Positions 17,064-24,948 of a DNA stretch of 64,000 bases are shown here, piece by piece. The position numbers and the translations under genes were made by a program. The stretch is from positions 1-64,000 of the forward strand of contig NZ_JACJLC010000008.1 of NCBI RefSeq assembly GCF_016901955.1, written 5' to 3'. The notes beneath the pieces were generated by a model that saw only the letters and a list, made by a program, of their open reading frames with translations, did no database searches and was not told the DNA's origin. Each line of letters opens with the position of its first letter. The first letter of the stretch is position 1. The stretch comes from Pseudoflavonifractor phocaeensis. GTDB taxonomy: Bacteria; Bacillota; Clostridia; Oscillospirales; Oscillospiraceae.

Positions 17064-18107
17064 ATGCCGTATGAGAAGCTGCGCCTGACCGCCATGACCA
17101 CGGCTGGTGGGTGAGGGGCCAAAATAGGACCGGGCGTCCTAAGGAATGTATTGTCCGGCCTGCCCAGGCCGGCCGACCCCAACCTGCTGGTGGGGTATGA
17201 CTCCAGCGACGACGCCGCCGTGTACAAGGTGAGCGACGACGTGGCCATGATCCAGACGGTGGACTTCTTCCCGCCGGTAGTGGACGACCCTTACACCTTC
17301 GGGCAGATCGCCGCCACCAACGCCCTCTCCGACGTGTACGCCATGGGAGGCAAGCCCACCCTGGCCATGAATCTGCTGGCCTTCCCCTCCTGCCTGCCCC
17401 TGGAGGCGGTGGGAGACATCCTGGCCGGCGGGGCCTCCAAGGTCACCGAGGCGGGGGCGGTCATCGCCGGGGGCCACAGCATCGACGACCAGGAACCCAA
17501 ATACGGCCTGTGCGTTACCGGGCTGGTCCACCCCCAGCACATCCTCACCAACAGCGGAGCAAAGGAGGGGGATATCCTGGTGCTCACCAAGGCCCTTGGC
17601 ACCGGCATTCTGTCCACCGCCGCCAAAGCGGAGCTGCTGGAGCAGGAGGATTATGACCACATGGTGGCCCTGATGACCACCCTGAACAAGTACGCCGCCC
17701 AGGCCGCCGTGCCCCTCCACCCCAATGCCTGCACCGACGTCACCGGCTTCGGCCTGGTGGGCCACGTGAAGGAGATGGCGCAGGGCTGCGGCCACACCAT
17801 CGAGCTGTGGGCGGGCAAGGTACCCATCGTACCCGCCGCCCTGGCCCTGGCCCGGGACGGCATCATCCCCGCCGGGGCCTACCGCAATATGGACTTTGCC
17901 CAGGACGACGTCTGTCAGGCCGACGGCATCCCCCAGGAGGTGGTGGACTGCATGTACGATCCCCAGACCGCCGGGGGACTGCTGGTCAGCCTGCCAGAGG
18001 CCCAGGTGCCCGAGCTCCTCCGCCGGATGGAGGAGGAGGGGGTGCCCGCCGTGCCGGTGGGCATGGTCCGCCCCAGAGGGGACAAGTGGGTCCACATCAA
18101 ACCCTAG
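17064..18107 (+). CDS. selD: Selenophosphate synthetase, selenocysteine-containing (UGA at codon 17)
   Basis: Makes monoselenophosphate from selenide and ATP, the selenium donor for selenocysteine and selenouridine. The sequence reads through an in-frame TGA at 17112-17114. Starting at the ATG at 17064 (GGGGGTGAT upstream) the protein begins MPYEKLRLTAMTTAGG-U-GAKIGPG. The Sec is residue 17 and the essential Lys is residue 20, exactly the positions of Cys17 and Lys20 in E. coli SelD. With Sec counted, length is 347 residues, normal for the family. Downstream motifs include DPNLLVGYDSSDDAAV, ATNALSDVYAMGG and DPQTAGGLL. A gene caller that stops at TGA would start falsely near 17151. Confidence 0.95.
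17112..17141 (+). promoter_or_regulatory. Bacterial SECIS-like hairpin after the selD UGA
   Basis: Ten bases after the UGA a perfect 6-bp stem TAGGAC (17125-17130) / GTCCTA (17136-17141) encloses the loop CGGGC. Position, size and a G-rich apical loop match bacterial SECIS elements recognised by SelB. The hairpin lies within the coding sequence. Confidence 0.75.
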
Positions 18108-18114
18108 CATCAGA

Positions 18115-18148
18115 GGGTCCGCCGGTCTCCGGCGGGCCCTTTCTTTTT
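18115..18148 (+). terminator. selD terminator
   Basis: The stem GGGTCCGCCGG / CCGGCGGGCCC with a 3-base loop is followed by TTTCTTTTT directly after the selD stop. Confidence 0.88.
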
Positions 18149-18213
18149 CCACAGCATACCACACTTTATCGTTTTTTTCTATGAAGTTCATTGGAATTAT
18201 GGAAAATTCGTAT

Positions 18214-18242
18214 TTCAAATTTCTGCCCGTCCGGGCTATAAT
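18214..18242 (+). promoter_or_regulatory. yedE promoter
   Basis: Plus strand -35 TTCAAA (18214-18219), 17 bp, -10 TATAAT (18237-18242). A small hairpin GGAAG..CTTCC (18251-18268) lies in the leader. The transporter operon therefore has its own promoter, separate from selD. Confidence 0.7.
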
Positions 18243-18294
18243 TTGAATAAGGAAGTTTTTTAGCTTCCCTAAAAATTTGTGTGAGGTGTTGTGT

Positions 18295-19368
18295 GTGTCT
18301 AAACTGAAACTGCACCTGCCGGTGATTCTGGCCGGTCTGGTGGTTGGCATTGCCTCGGTGGTGCTGGTTGCCCTGGGCAACCCGGTGAACATGGGCTTCT
18401 GCATCGCCTGCTTCCTGCGTGACATCGCCGGCGGCGTGGGGATGCATCGGGCGCCCATCGTCCAGTACATCCGGCCCGAGATCATCGGCCTGATCCTGGG
18501 CGCCATGATCATGGCCCTGGCGGGCAAGGAGTTCAAGGTCCGGGGCGGCTCTTCCCCCATGACCCGGTTCGTGCTGGGCTTCTGCGTTATGGTGGGGGCC
18601 CTCATGTTCCTGGGCTGCCCCCTGCGGATGGTCATCCGCCTGGGCGGCGGCGACGGGAACGCCATCCTGGGCCTGATCGGCTTCATCATCGGCATTTTTG
18701 TGGGTACCCTCTTCCTGAAGGCGGGCTTCTCCCTGAAAAAGTCCCAGCCTCAGCCGGCGGTGGAGGGCCTGCTGATGCCCGCCGTCAATGTGGGCCTGCT
18801 CATCCTGGTGTGCGCCGCCCCCGCCTTTATCTTCTTCTCCACTGAGGGCCCCGGCTCCATGCGGGCCCCCATTGCCGCCGCCCTCATCGCCGGTCTGGTG
18901 GTGGGCGCCATCGCCCAGCGCAGCCGCCTGTGCATGGCCGGCGGCATCCGGGACGCCATGATGCTCAAGGACTTCCACCTGCTCATGGGCTTTGTGGCCA
19001 TCTTCGTGGCCGTGCTGGTGGGCAACCTGATCGTGGGCTCCATGGGCCTCAAGGGCGGCTTTAACCCCGGCTTCGCCGGTCAGGCCGTGGCCCACACCGA
19101 CGGGCTGTGGAACCTGCTGGGCATGGTGCTGGTGGGCCTGGGCTCCGTGCTGCTGGGTGGCTGCCCCCTGCGGCAGCTCATCCTCTCCGGCAGCGGCAAC
19201 AGCGACTCCTCCGTGGCCGTGCTGGGCATGGTGGTGGGCGCCGCCTTCTGCCACAACTTCGGCCTGGCCTCCTCCACCGACGGCCCCTCCTTCGCCGGTA
19301 AGGTGGCTGTCATCATCGGCCTGGTCCTGGTCTGCGCCATCGGCGCGGGCAACACCAAGAAAGCGTGA
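18295..19368 (+). CDS. yedE: YedE-family putative selenium transporter
   Basis: Polytopic membrane protein of about 357 residues of the YeeE/YedE (sulfur transport) superfamily. The two halves repeat the family motifs: MGFCIACFLRD and LGCPLRMVIRLGGG in the first, SRLCMAGGIRDAMM and LGGCPLRQLILSGSGN in the second; the conserved cysteines and GCPLR loops line the thiosulfate path in characterised YeeE proteins. I chose GTG at 18295, with GAGGT upstream. Its place after selD and before TusA-like and DUF3343 genes supports selenium rather than sulfur transport. The transported species is inferred. Confidence 0.88.
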   Translation: MSKLKLHLPVILAGLVVGIASVVLVALGNPVNMGFCIACFLRDIAGGVGMHRAPIVQYIRPEIIGLILGAMIMALAGKEFKVRGGSSPMTRFVLGFCVMVGALMFLGCPLRMVIRLGGGDGNAILGLIGFIIGIFVGTLFLKAGFSLKKSQPQPAVEGLLMPAVNVGLLILVCAAPAFIFFSTEGPGSMRAPIAAALIAGLVVGAIAQRSRLCMAGGIRDAMMLKDFHLLMGFVAIFVAVLVGNLIVGSMGLKGGFNPGFAGQAVAHTDGLWNLLGMVLVGLGSVLLGGCPLRQLILSGSGNSDSSVAVLGMVVGAAFCHNFGLASSTDGPSFAGKVAVIIGLVLVCAIGAGNTKKA

Positions 19369-19378
19369 GGTGAACGGT

Positions 19379-19582
19379 ATGAATCAAGTGGACGCCAGAG
19401 GCTACTCCTGTCCTGAGCCGGTGCTCATGACCAAGAAGGCCCTGAAAAACGGCACCCCCCTGGTGGTGCTGGTGGACAACGAGACCCCCCTCCAGAACGT
19501 GCGCCGGTTCGCCATGAACAACGGCTACCAGGTAACCTGGAAAGAGGTGGGGGAGGACTATGAGCTCACCATCACCAAGTAA
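19379..19582 (+). CDS. TusA/SirA-like sulfur (selenium) carrier protein
   Basis: A 67-residue TusA-family protein beginning MNQVDARGYSCPEPVLMTKK; the conserved Cys11 in the CPxP motif is the persulfide/perselenide carrier. It corresponds to the N-terminal domain of YedF, whose DsrE-like C-terminal domain is absent here. It starts 11 bp after yedE, with GAGGTGAAC as ribosome site, and its end overlaps the next gene by 23 bp, so it is translated as part of an operon. A role in passing selenium to SelD is inferred. Confidence 0.9.
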   Translation: MNQVDARGYSCPEPVLMTKKALKNGTPLVVLVDNETPLQNVRRFAMNNGYQVTWKEVGEDYELTITK

Positions 19583-19820
19583 GGAGCAGATCGCCACCTT
19601 CCACACCCACTTCGGGGCCCTCAGCTTTCACAAGCGGCTGCGCGCCCTGGGGGATCAGGCGGTGATGATGCCGGTGCCCAGAAAGCTGTCTGCCTCCTGC
19701 GGCACCTGCGTCAAGTTCTTCCTCCCCTTCGACCCGGCCTGGGCCGATGAGGACCTGGACAGCGTCTACGCTGTCCAGGGGCAGGATTTTCAGCTCCTGT
19801 TCCAGAACGAAGAGGCATGA
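19560..19820 (+). CDS. DUF3343 family protein (putative Se/S carrier)
   Basis: An 86-residue soluble protein matching DUF3343: an N-terminal beta strand and helix (QIATFHTHFGALSFHKRL), then MMPVPRKLSASCGTCVKF. The conserved Cys in SASCG is a plausible chalcogen-binding residue, and a second Cys lies three residues later. The start overlaps the TusA-like gene in another frame; the family N-terminus fits this ATG or one a few residues later. Genes of this family commonly accompany selenium genes in anaerobes. It ends the selenium operon, just before a strong terminator. Confidence 0.8.
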   Translation: MSSPSPSKEQIATFHTHFGALSFHKRLRALGDQAVMMPVPRKLSASCGTCVKFFLPFDPAWADEDLDSVYAVQGQDFQLLFQNEEA

Positions 19821-19825
19821 CAAAC

Positions 19826-19864
19826 CCCGGCCCGCCGAAACAACGGCGGGCCGGGGCCTTTTTA
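19826..19864. terminator. Terminator of the selenium operon
   Basis: A perfect 13-bp stem CCCCGGCCCGCCG / CGGCGGGCCGGGG is followed by CCTTTTT. Its T-run touches the stop codon of the convergent XRE gene. Confidence 0.92.
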
Positions 19865-20104
19865 GTCCAGGGTCAGCCCGGCAAAGAAATCTGCGTATTC
19901 ACCTCGGAAAATCTCCTTCAATGCCACCAGTTCGCTTACCTTGATGTTCATCCGGTTGGTCTCCAGCTTGGCATAGGTGCTTTTGGAAATGCGCAGCCCC
20001 ATGAGCTGGAGTCTGGCCACCGTCTGCTCCTGGGTCATGCCCGCCGCCTTCCGCAGCCGCTGTATATTGTTCCCGATATCCATGTCCGGTCTGATTTTTT
20101 GCAT
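19862..20104 (-). CDS. XRE-family helix-turn-helix regulator
   Basis: An 80-residue Cro/C1-type DNA-binding protein: IGNNIQRLRKAAGMTQEQTV, ARLQLMGLRISKSTYAKLET, NRMNIKVSELVALKEIF. The ATG at 20104 is chosen over a TTG seven codons upstream; no strong ribosome site is visible for either. It stands alone between the selenium operon and asnS. It resembles small regulators of mobile or stress genes; its target is unknown. Confidence 0.8.
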   Translation of the reverse strand: MQKIRPDMDIGNNIQRLRKAAGMTQEQTVARLQLMGLRISKSTYAKLETNRMNIKVSELVALKEIFRGEYADFFAGLTLD

Positions 20105-20170
20105 ATCCACACCCACAATTCGCAATATAGAATTTTAAATATGCTCAATGGCCACCGACCTCAGTAACGC

Positions 20171-20205
20171 AAAACCGCCCGGCAAGGCATTTCCTTGCCG
20201 GGCGG
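20171..20205 (-). terminator. asnS terminator
   Basis: A perfect 13-bp stem CCGCCCGGCAAGG / CCTTGCCGGGCGG with a 5-base loop is followed on the minus strand by TTTT. Confidence 0.9.
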
Positions 20206-20218
20206 CCGCAATATCGCA

Positions 20219-21613
20219 TCAGAAATCGGCGTTGCCCACGGTGCGGGGGTGGAGCTCCACGTCCCGGATGTTGGAGATGCCGGTAAGGTACATCACCATC
20301 CGCTCAAAGCCCAGGCCGAAGCCGGCGTGGCGGCAGGAGCCGTACCGCCGCAGGTCGCAGTACCACCAGTAGTCCTCCGGGTTCATGCCCAGCTCCTTGA
20401 TGCGGCCCTCCAGCAGGTCCAGCCGCTCCTCACGCTGGGAGCCGCCGATGATCTCCCCGATGCCGGGCACCAGGCAGTCGGCGGCGGCCACGGTCTTGCC
20501 GTCGTCGTTGAGGCGCATATAGAAGGCCTTGATCTCCTTGGGGTAGTCGGTGACGAACACCGGGCGCTTGAACACCTGCTCGGTGAGGTACCGCTCGTGC
20601 TCGGTCTGGAGGTCGCAGCCCCACTCCACCTTGTAGTCGAACTTGTCGTTGTTCTGGCGCAGCAGCTCCACCGCCTCGGTGTAGGTCACCCGGCCGAAGT
20701 CGGAGGAGGCCACGTGCTCCAGCCGCTCCTTCAGGCCCTTGTCCACGAAGGAGGAGAAGAAGTTCATCTCGTCGGGGCACTTTTCCATGACGGTGTTGAT
20801 GATATACTTGATCATGGCCTCGGCGGTGTCCATATAGTCGTTCAGGTCAGCGAAGGCCATCTCAGGCTCGATCATCCAGAACTCGGCGGCGTGGCGCTGG
20901 GTGTTGGAGTTCTCCGCCCGGAAGGTGGGGCCGAAGGTGTACACGTTGCCGAAGGCCAGGGCGAAGTTCTCGGCGTTCAGCTGGCCGGACACGGTGAGGT
21001 TGGCCTTCTTGCCAAAAAAGTCCTTGGAGTAATCCACCTGGCCGTCCTCGGTCCGGGGCAGGTCGTTGAGGTCCAGGGTGGTCACCTGGAACATCTCGCC
21101 GGCCCCCTCGCAGTCGGAGGCGGTGATGATGGGGGTCTGGGCGTACACGAAGCCCCGGTCCTGGAAGAAGCAGTGGATGGCGTGGGCGGCCACGGAACGC
21201 ACCCGGAAGGCGGCGGAGAACAGGTTGGTGCGGGGCCGGAGGTGCTGGATGGTGCGCAGGTACTCCACGCTGTGGCGCTTCTTCTGGAGGGGATAGTCGG
21301 GGGTAGAAGCACCCTCCACCGCCACAGTGGCGGCCTTCACCTCCAGGGGCTGCTTGGCCTGGGGGGTGAGCACCACGGTGCCGGTGACGATGAGGGCGGC
21401 CCCCACGTTCTGCCCGGCGATCTCCTTATAGTTGTCCAGCACATTGGCGTCCAGGACCACCTGCAAATTCTTGAAGCAGGAGCCGTCGTTGAGCTCCACA
21501 AAGCCGAAGCTCTTCATGTCCCGGATGGTGCGGGCCCAGCCGCAGACGGTGACCTCTTTGCCGCCGAACTGCTCCTGGTCCGCGAAAATCTGCGCGATCT
21601 TGGTGCGTTCCAT
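20219..21613 (-). CDS. asnS: Asparagine--tRNA ligase
   Basis: Class IIb aminoacyl-tRNA synthetase that charges tRNA-Asn. 464 residues from the ATG at 21613 (GAGGAAG upstream); sequence further upstream is not coding. An N-terminal OB-fold anticodon-binding domain ([18 protein letters not shown]) precedes the catalytic domain with motif 2 ([20 protein letters not shown]) and motif 3 ([13 protein letters not shown]). Full length. The spacer to the upstream permease gene is short, so no T-box leader is possible. Confidence 0.97.
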   Translation of the reverse strand: MERTKIAQIFADQEQFGGKEVTVCGWARTIRDMKSFGFVELNDGSCFKNLQVVLDANVLDNYKEIAGQNVGAALIVTGTVVLTPQAKQPLEVKAATVAVEGASTPDYPLQKKRHSVEYLRTIQHLRPRTNLFSAAFRVRSVAAHAIHCFFQDRGFVYAQTPIITASDCEGAGEMFQVTTLDLNDLPRTEDGQVDYSKDFFGKKANLTVSGQLNAENFALAFGNVYTFGPTFRAENSNTQRHAAEFWMIEPEMAFADLNDYMDTAEAMIKYIINTVMEKCPDEMNFFSSFVDKGLKERLEHVASSDFGRVTYTEAVELLRQNNDKFDYKVEWGCDLQTEHERYLTEQVFKRPVFVTDYPKEIKAFYMRLNDDGKTVAAADCLVPGIGEIIGGSQREERLDLLEGRIKELGMNPEDYWWYCDLRRYGSCRHAGFGLGFERMVMYLTGISNIRDVELHPRTVGNADF

Positions 21614-21662
21614 ATAAATCTTCCTCGATTCATAAAAATTGGTCTCAGTGGGCAATAGTATA

Positions 21663-23102
21663 TCATTTTTTGCCGGATTTGCAAGGGGTTGCGGGCATTT
21701 CTCCCTCCAGCGCCCCGCCAAAGATCCGCTTTTCCCGTTCCACCCGGGACACCGACCGGTCCCGCAGCCGGTAGAGGGCCGCCCCCAGTGCGGCCAGCAG
21801 GGCGGCCAGGCCGTACTCCAGGCCGTCCAGGGCCCCGGGGCTCATGGGCAGCAGCAGGTTGCCCGCCAGGAAGAGGGAGGCCGCCACCCCCAGCACCGCC
21901 GTCACCCGCCCCCCGGGCATGGATACCGGACGGCGGAGGTTTGGCCTGGTTTTCCGCAGCCACAGCACCGCCAGCAAAGACATGACCCACATGACCACCG
22001 TGGTGAGGGAGGCCACGTTGATGAAGGGGAGGAACAGCAGCTTGCCGGTAAAGGGGGTCACAACCACAAAGGCGGCAGTAAACCAGATGCACCGGGCGGG
22101 GGTACCGTATCTGGGGTGGAGCCGGGTAAACCCAGCGGGCACCAGGGCGAACCGGGCCAGACCGTAGAGCATCTGGGCGGAGGAGTAGAGGGTGGAGTTC
22201 ATCACCCCCACCGCTCCCACAAAGGCGGTGCCCAGAAAGAGGAGCCTCACCCAGCTCTGACCGGTGATGGACACCAGCACGTCGGCAAAGGGGGCGGTGC
22301 GGCCCACCGCCTGGGTCCAGGGCATGCACCCCGCCACAGCGGTGGACACCAGGCACAAAATGCCGGTGACCAGGAACAGGCAGGTGATGAGGGCGGCCCC
22401 CGCCTTCCGGGCGGCGGGGCCGGTGGCGTCGGCGGCGGCCTTGGACACCGTCTCCCACCCGGCCACCGAGAACACCAGCAGGGAGAGCAGGGCTGCCGAG
22501 CCGGAGAAGTCAAAGTCCAGCCCCCCGTCGGCGGCGTACACCGCCGGGTCGAAGTGGGCAAAGCAAAGGGCCAGCCCCACGGCGCACATCACCAGCAGCA
22601 CCACGGTGGCGATCTTGGCCAGGGAGGCGCACACGTTGGCCCCTTTCAGCTGCACCCACAAAATGGCCCCCGCCAGGGCCAGCTGGAGCACCAGGTTGGG
22701 CAGGGTCACCGGAAAGTCTCCCACCTGATAGAGCACCGCCGTCTCCCGCAGAACGGGAAAGAGCTCGTCCAGCAGGGAGATGGCCGCCAGATCCACCCAG
22801 CAGAACACGATGGTGTTCATCAGAATCCCCGCCCACCCCACGGCAAAGGCCCCGGTGGGCCCGAAGGCGGCGTAGGAGTATACCACCTCCCCGCCGGGCA
22901 GGGGGAGCATGGGGATGGCCTCCATGTAGGCGAAGGCAAAGGGGAGCTCGATGACGACGCACAGGGCGAAGGCCACCGCCAGGTTGAGGGGGCCCCCCGC
23001 CGTGTCCAGCCAGGTGCCGGTGAGGAGCAGCCAGCTGGTGCCCAGCATACACCCCACCCCCATGGCCACCAGGCCAAAGTAGCTGATGCCCTTTCTGCCC
23101 AT
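21663..23102 (-). CDS. APC-superfamily amino acid permease
   Basis: Membrane transporter of about 479 residues with about 12 hydrophobic segments. The first helix carries the APC substrate motif ([15 protein letters not shown]), followed by [20 protein letters not shown] and a glycine-rich third helix [15 protein letters not shown]. The second of two close ATGs (23102) is chosen because GGGGGAT is correctly spaced. The substrate is not identifiable. Its promoter lies directly upstream (TTGCGG, 17 bp, TATAAT). Confidence 0.88.
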   Translation of the reverse strand: MGRKGISYFGLVAMGVGCMLGTSWLLLTGTWLDTAGGPLNLAVAFALCVVIELPFAFAYMEAIPMLPLPGGEVVYSYAAFGPTGAFAVGWAGILMNTIVFCWVDLAAISLLDELFPVLRETAVLYQVGDFPVTLPNLVLQLALAGAILWVQLKGANVCASLAKIATVVLLVMCAVGLALCFAHFDPAVYAADGGLDFDFSGSAALLSLLVFSVAGWETVSKAAADATGPAARKAGAALITCLFLVTGILCLVSTAVAGCMPWTQAVGRTAPFADVLVSITGQSWVRLLFLGTAFVGAVGVMNSTLYSSAQMLYGLARFALVPAGFTRLHPRYGTPARCIWFTAAFVVVTPFTGKLLFLPFINVASLTTVVMWVMSLLAVLWLRKTRPNLRRPVSMPGGRVTAVLGVAASLFLAGNLLLPMSPGALDGLEYGLAALLAALGAALYRLRDRSVSRVEREKRIFGGALEGEMPATPCKSGKK

Positions 23103-23133
23103 GTCCATCCCCCGTTCTGTATGAGATGGTTCT

Positions 23134-23162
23134 ATTATAATGCCCCCGGCACAAAGCCGCAA
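23134..23162 (-). promoter_or_regulatory. APC permease promoter, overlapping a GC hairpin
   Basis: Minus strand -35 TTGCGG (23157-23162), 17 bp, -10 TATAAT (23134-23139). The spacer forms one arm of the inverted repeat GCCCCCGGCACAA / TTGTGCCGGGGGC (about 23142-23179). That hairpin is followed on the plus strand by GTTTT. Confidence 0.6.
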
Positions 23163-23223
23163 GCCTTGTGCCGGGGGCGTTTTCTGCGGGCTGCCGCAAA
23201 ATCATGCAACAGTCTCCGCTTTT

Positions 23224-23310
23224 TGTCATCCTGAGCGAATGCGAAGGATCTTTGGGGCCGGTTTGCGCTCTGCAGCAAGATTCTTCGCCCCTTTGGGGCT
23301 CAGAATGACA
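23224..23310. repeat. Palindromic TGTCATCCTGAG-type intergenic repeat
   Basis: The ends are inverted copies: TGTCATCCTGAGCGAA at the left and GGGGCTCAGAATGACA at the right. Inner arms GCGAAGGATCTT and AAGATTCTTCGC also pair, so the whole 87 bp folds back on itself. Repeats of this TGTCATYCTGAG type are common non-coding elements in bacterial genomes. No coding potential. Confidence 0.75.
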
Positions 23311-23343
23311 GAATCATTCTGTTTTACATCAGTGCATGCCCGC

Positions 23344-23850
23344 TCAATCGATATAGAGGGGGATCAAAAAGGTCCAGGGGGCGGTGACCACGGCCATGGT
23401 CAGGGCGATCACGTGCCGCTGCCGCCCGTCCAGCTGGGGACAGGATCTCATGGCCCGCTTGTCAAAGAAGTAGATGCACACCCCGGCGATGGCCACCCCC
23501 GCCAGGGTATAGAGAAAGCCGGGCAGGGTGCGGAAGGGATTGAGGGCGGCGGCGGAAAAGACCCCCTCTACCCAGGCCCCCACCGGGTCGGGCAGCAGGG
23601 AGAGATACCAGAACCCGAAGAGGAACAGGGCCCCCACAAAGTCGGCCAGAAAGCCCAGCAGCCAGAGCTTCCACCACAGCCGTTTCAGCACCGCCTTTTT
23701 TTCGGCGTGCTTCAATACCGCCAGGGCAATGAGCAGTACCATACAGTCGATAAGCAGGTTGCCCGGCAGGGTAATGATCCACACCTGGGGGAAAAAGTAC
23801 AAGATCCAGATGGGCAGCAGGATGTTGTACAGCCTCACCTCCCGGTTCAT
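23344..23850 (-). CDS. Hypothetical four-helix membrane protein of the LytTR cluster
   Basis: A 168-residue integral membrane protein beginning MNREVRLYNILLPIWILYFF, with about four to five hydrophobic segments and a conserved-looking LADFVGALFLFG. It overlaps the stop of the DUF3021 gene by ATGA and is therefore translationally coupled to it. I do not recognise a family function. It may be a partner of DUF3021 in a LytTR-controlled membrane system. Confidence 0.7.
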   Translation of the reverse strand: MNREVRLYNILLPIWILYFFPQVWIITLPGNLLIDCMVLLIALAVLKHAEKKAVLKRLWWKLWLLGFLADFVGALFLFGFWYLSLLPDPVGAWVEGVFSAAALNPFRTLPGFLYTLAGVAIAGVCIYFFDKRAMRSCPQLDGRQRHVIALTMAVVTAPWTFLIPLYID

Positions 23851-24353
23851 GGGCCACCCCGCTTTCCTTTGCGGCGGGGCAGTCCCAGCTTTGCCCGAAT
23901 GGCGGCTGCCTCCGCCAGCCACACTGCCCAGCGCATCAGCCAGATCAGCAGGTAGACTCCCGCCAGAAGGGCCAGATAGACCAGCAGCGGGGCCAGCTCT
24001 CCCCAGTTCCACCCGCACAGGCACACCATCAGGGTGAGGGCCCCGGCGGTGACGGCAAAGTGGGCCAGAGACCGCCGGGCCAGGGCGACCCCGTCGTCGG
24101 CAAAGGGGAGGGTGGACACCCCCACCACCGCCCCCATGAGGAAGTAGAGCCCCAGCTGCACCGCCAGGGCGGCGGGGCCTGCCAGCCGCTCCAGGTCATA
24201 GCTCACCAGCCGGAAGGGGGTGCGGATGGACATGGCCAGGAGGCCGCCCGCCACCAGGTCGTTGAACACCCCGCCCACCGGAATGAGGACGGCGATGCCG
24301 ACAATCCCGCCCAGCAGGATGCGCACCAGCCATTGCTTCTGTCTGTGTGTCAT
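23847..24353 (-). CDS. DUF3021-like membrane protein
   Basis: 168 residues with about four transmembrane helices and a basic C-terminus (LPRRKGKRGG). The layout (short N-terminus, IVGIAVLIPVGGVFNDL, then paired helices FLMGAVVGVSTLPF) fits DUF3021, a family usually encoded directly after a LytTR regulator, as here (13 bp). Such membrane proteins are thought to inhibit or sense for the LytTR protein. Confidence 0.72.
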   Translation of the reverse strand: MTHRQKQWLVRILLGGIVGIAVLIPVGGVFNDLVAGGLLAMSIRTPFRLVSYDLERLAGPAALAVQLGLYFLMGAVVGVSTLPFADDGVALARRSLAHFAVTAGALTLMVCLCGWNWGELAPLLVYLALLAGVYLLIWLMRWAVWLAEAAAIRAKLGLPRRKGKRGGP

Positions 24354-24366
24354 GGTGTTCCCTCCT

Positions 24367-24801
24367 TTACAAGCCCAAGGCCTCTTTGATCTTCTTCACA
24401 TACCGCCGGGAGACATAGCACACCGTCTCCCCTGCCAGGGTGATGCGGATGGTGCCGGTGAGGGCCAGGTCCAGGGCGGTGATCTGCCCCAGGTTGACGA
24501 TCTCTGAGTGGGAGATGCGCACAAAGGCGTGGCGGTCCAGCCTGGCCTCCAGCTCGTAGAGCCGCTCCCTCAGATCAAACACCCCCCGGGTGGTCTGGAC
24601 TTTTACCCCCTTCTCCTCCCCGTAGCACCGGAGGATCTCCTCCGCCGCCAGGGGCACGGCGGTATCCCCCCGCCAGCCGATGAGCACCCCGCCCCCCTCC
24701 AGCCGGGCGGCCAGGGCCTTCACCTCGTGGGTGAGGGCGGGGGCGGTGATGGTCACCGACAGCTCCCCACAGCCGGGCTCGATGCGGATCTCTACCTTCA
24801 T
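24367..24801 (-). CDS. LytTR-domain DNA-binding regulator
   Basis: A 144-residue regulator without a receiver domain. The C-terminal LytTR domain (about 45-144) shows LYELEARLDRHAFVRISHSEIVN and ITLAGETVCYVSRRYVKKIK; the N-terminal 45 residues form a short beta-rich segment. Start ATG at 24801 follows GAAAGGAGG. It leads a three-gene operon with DUF3021 and a second membrane protein, a known LytTR-regulatory arrangement for autoregulated membrane or competence-type functions. A candidate promoter (TAGACA, 17 bp, TATATT) lies just upstream. Confidence 0.87.
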   Translation of the reverse strand: MKVEIRIEPGCGELSVTITAPALTHEVKALAARLEGGGVLIGWRGDTAVPLAAEEILRCYGEEKGVKVQTTRGVFDLRERLYELEARLDRHAFVRISHSEIVNLGQITALDLALTGTIRITLAGETVCYVSRRYVKKIKEALGL

Positions 24802-24832
24802 GCCGCCCCCTCCTTTCACCCCCAATATACCC

Positions 24833-24874
24833 AAAAAAAGGCCGTCTGTCTACCGGTTTGAGACAGACGGCCTT
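24833..24874 (-). terminator. rnr terminator
   Basis: The stem AAGGCCGTCTGTC / GACAGACGGCCTT is followed on the minus strand by a run of seven T. It lies between rnr and the LytTR gene. Confidence 0.92.
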
Positions 24875-24948
24875 GGGGGCGGGACAACTGGTTTCGCCCC
24901 AAGTTTTCATAACTATTTGTTATATTCTAGCGCAGAAATAACAAAACA

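Noticed and set aside
17112-17114. The TGA in selD as a frameshift or pseudogene
   Set aside because: Frame is kept on both sides, the position matches the catalytic Cys/Sec of SelD, and a SECIS-like hairpin follows.
20126-20170. Possible small gene or RNA between the XRE gene and asnS
   Set aside because: Only 45 bases with an AT-rich promoter-like stretch and the asnS terminator.
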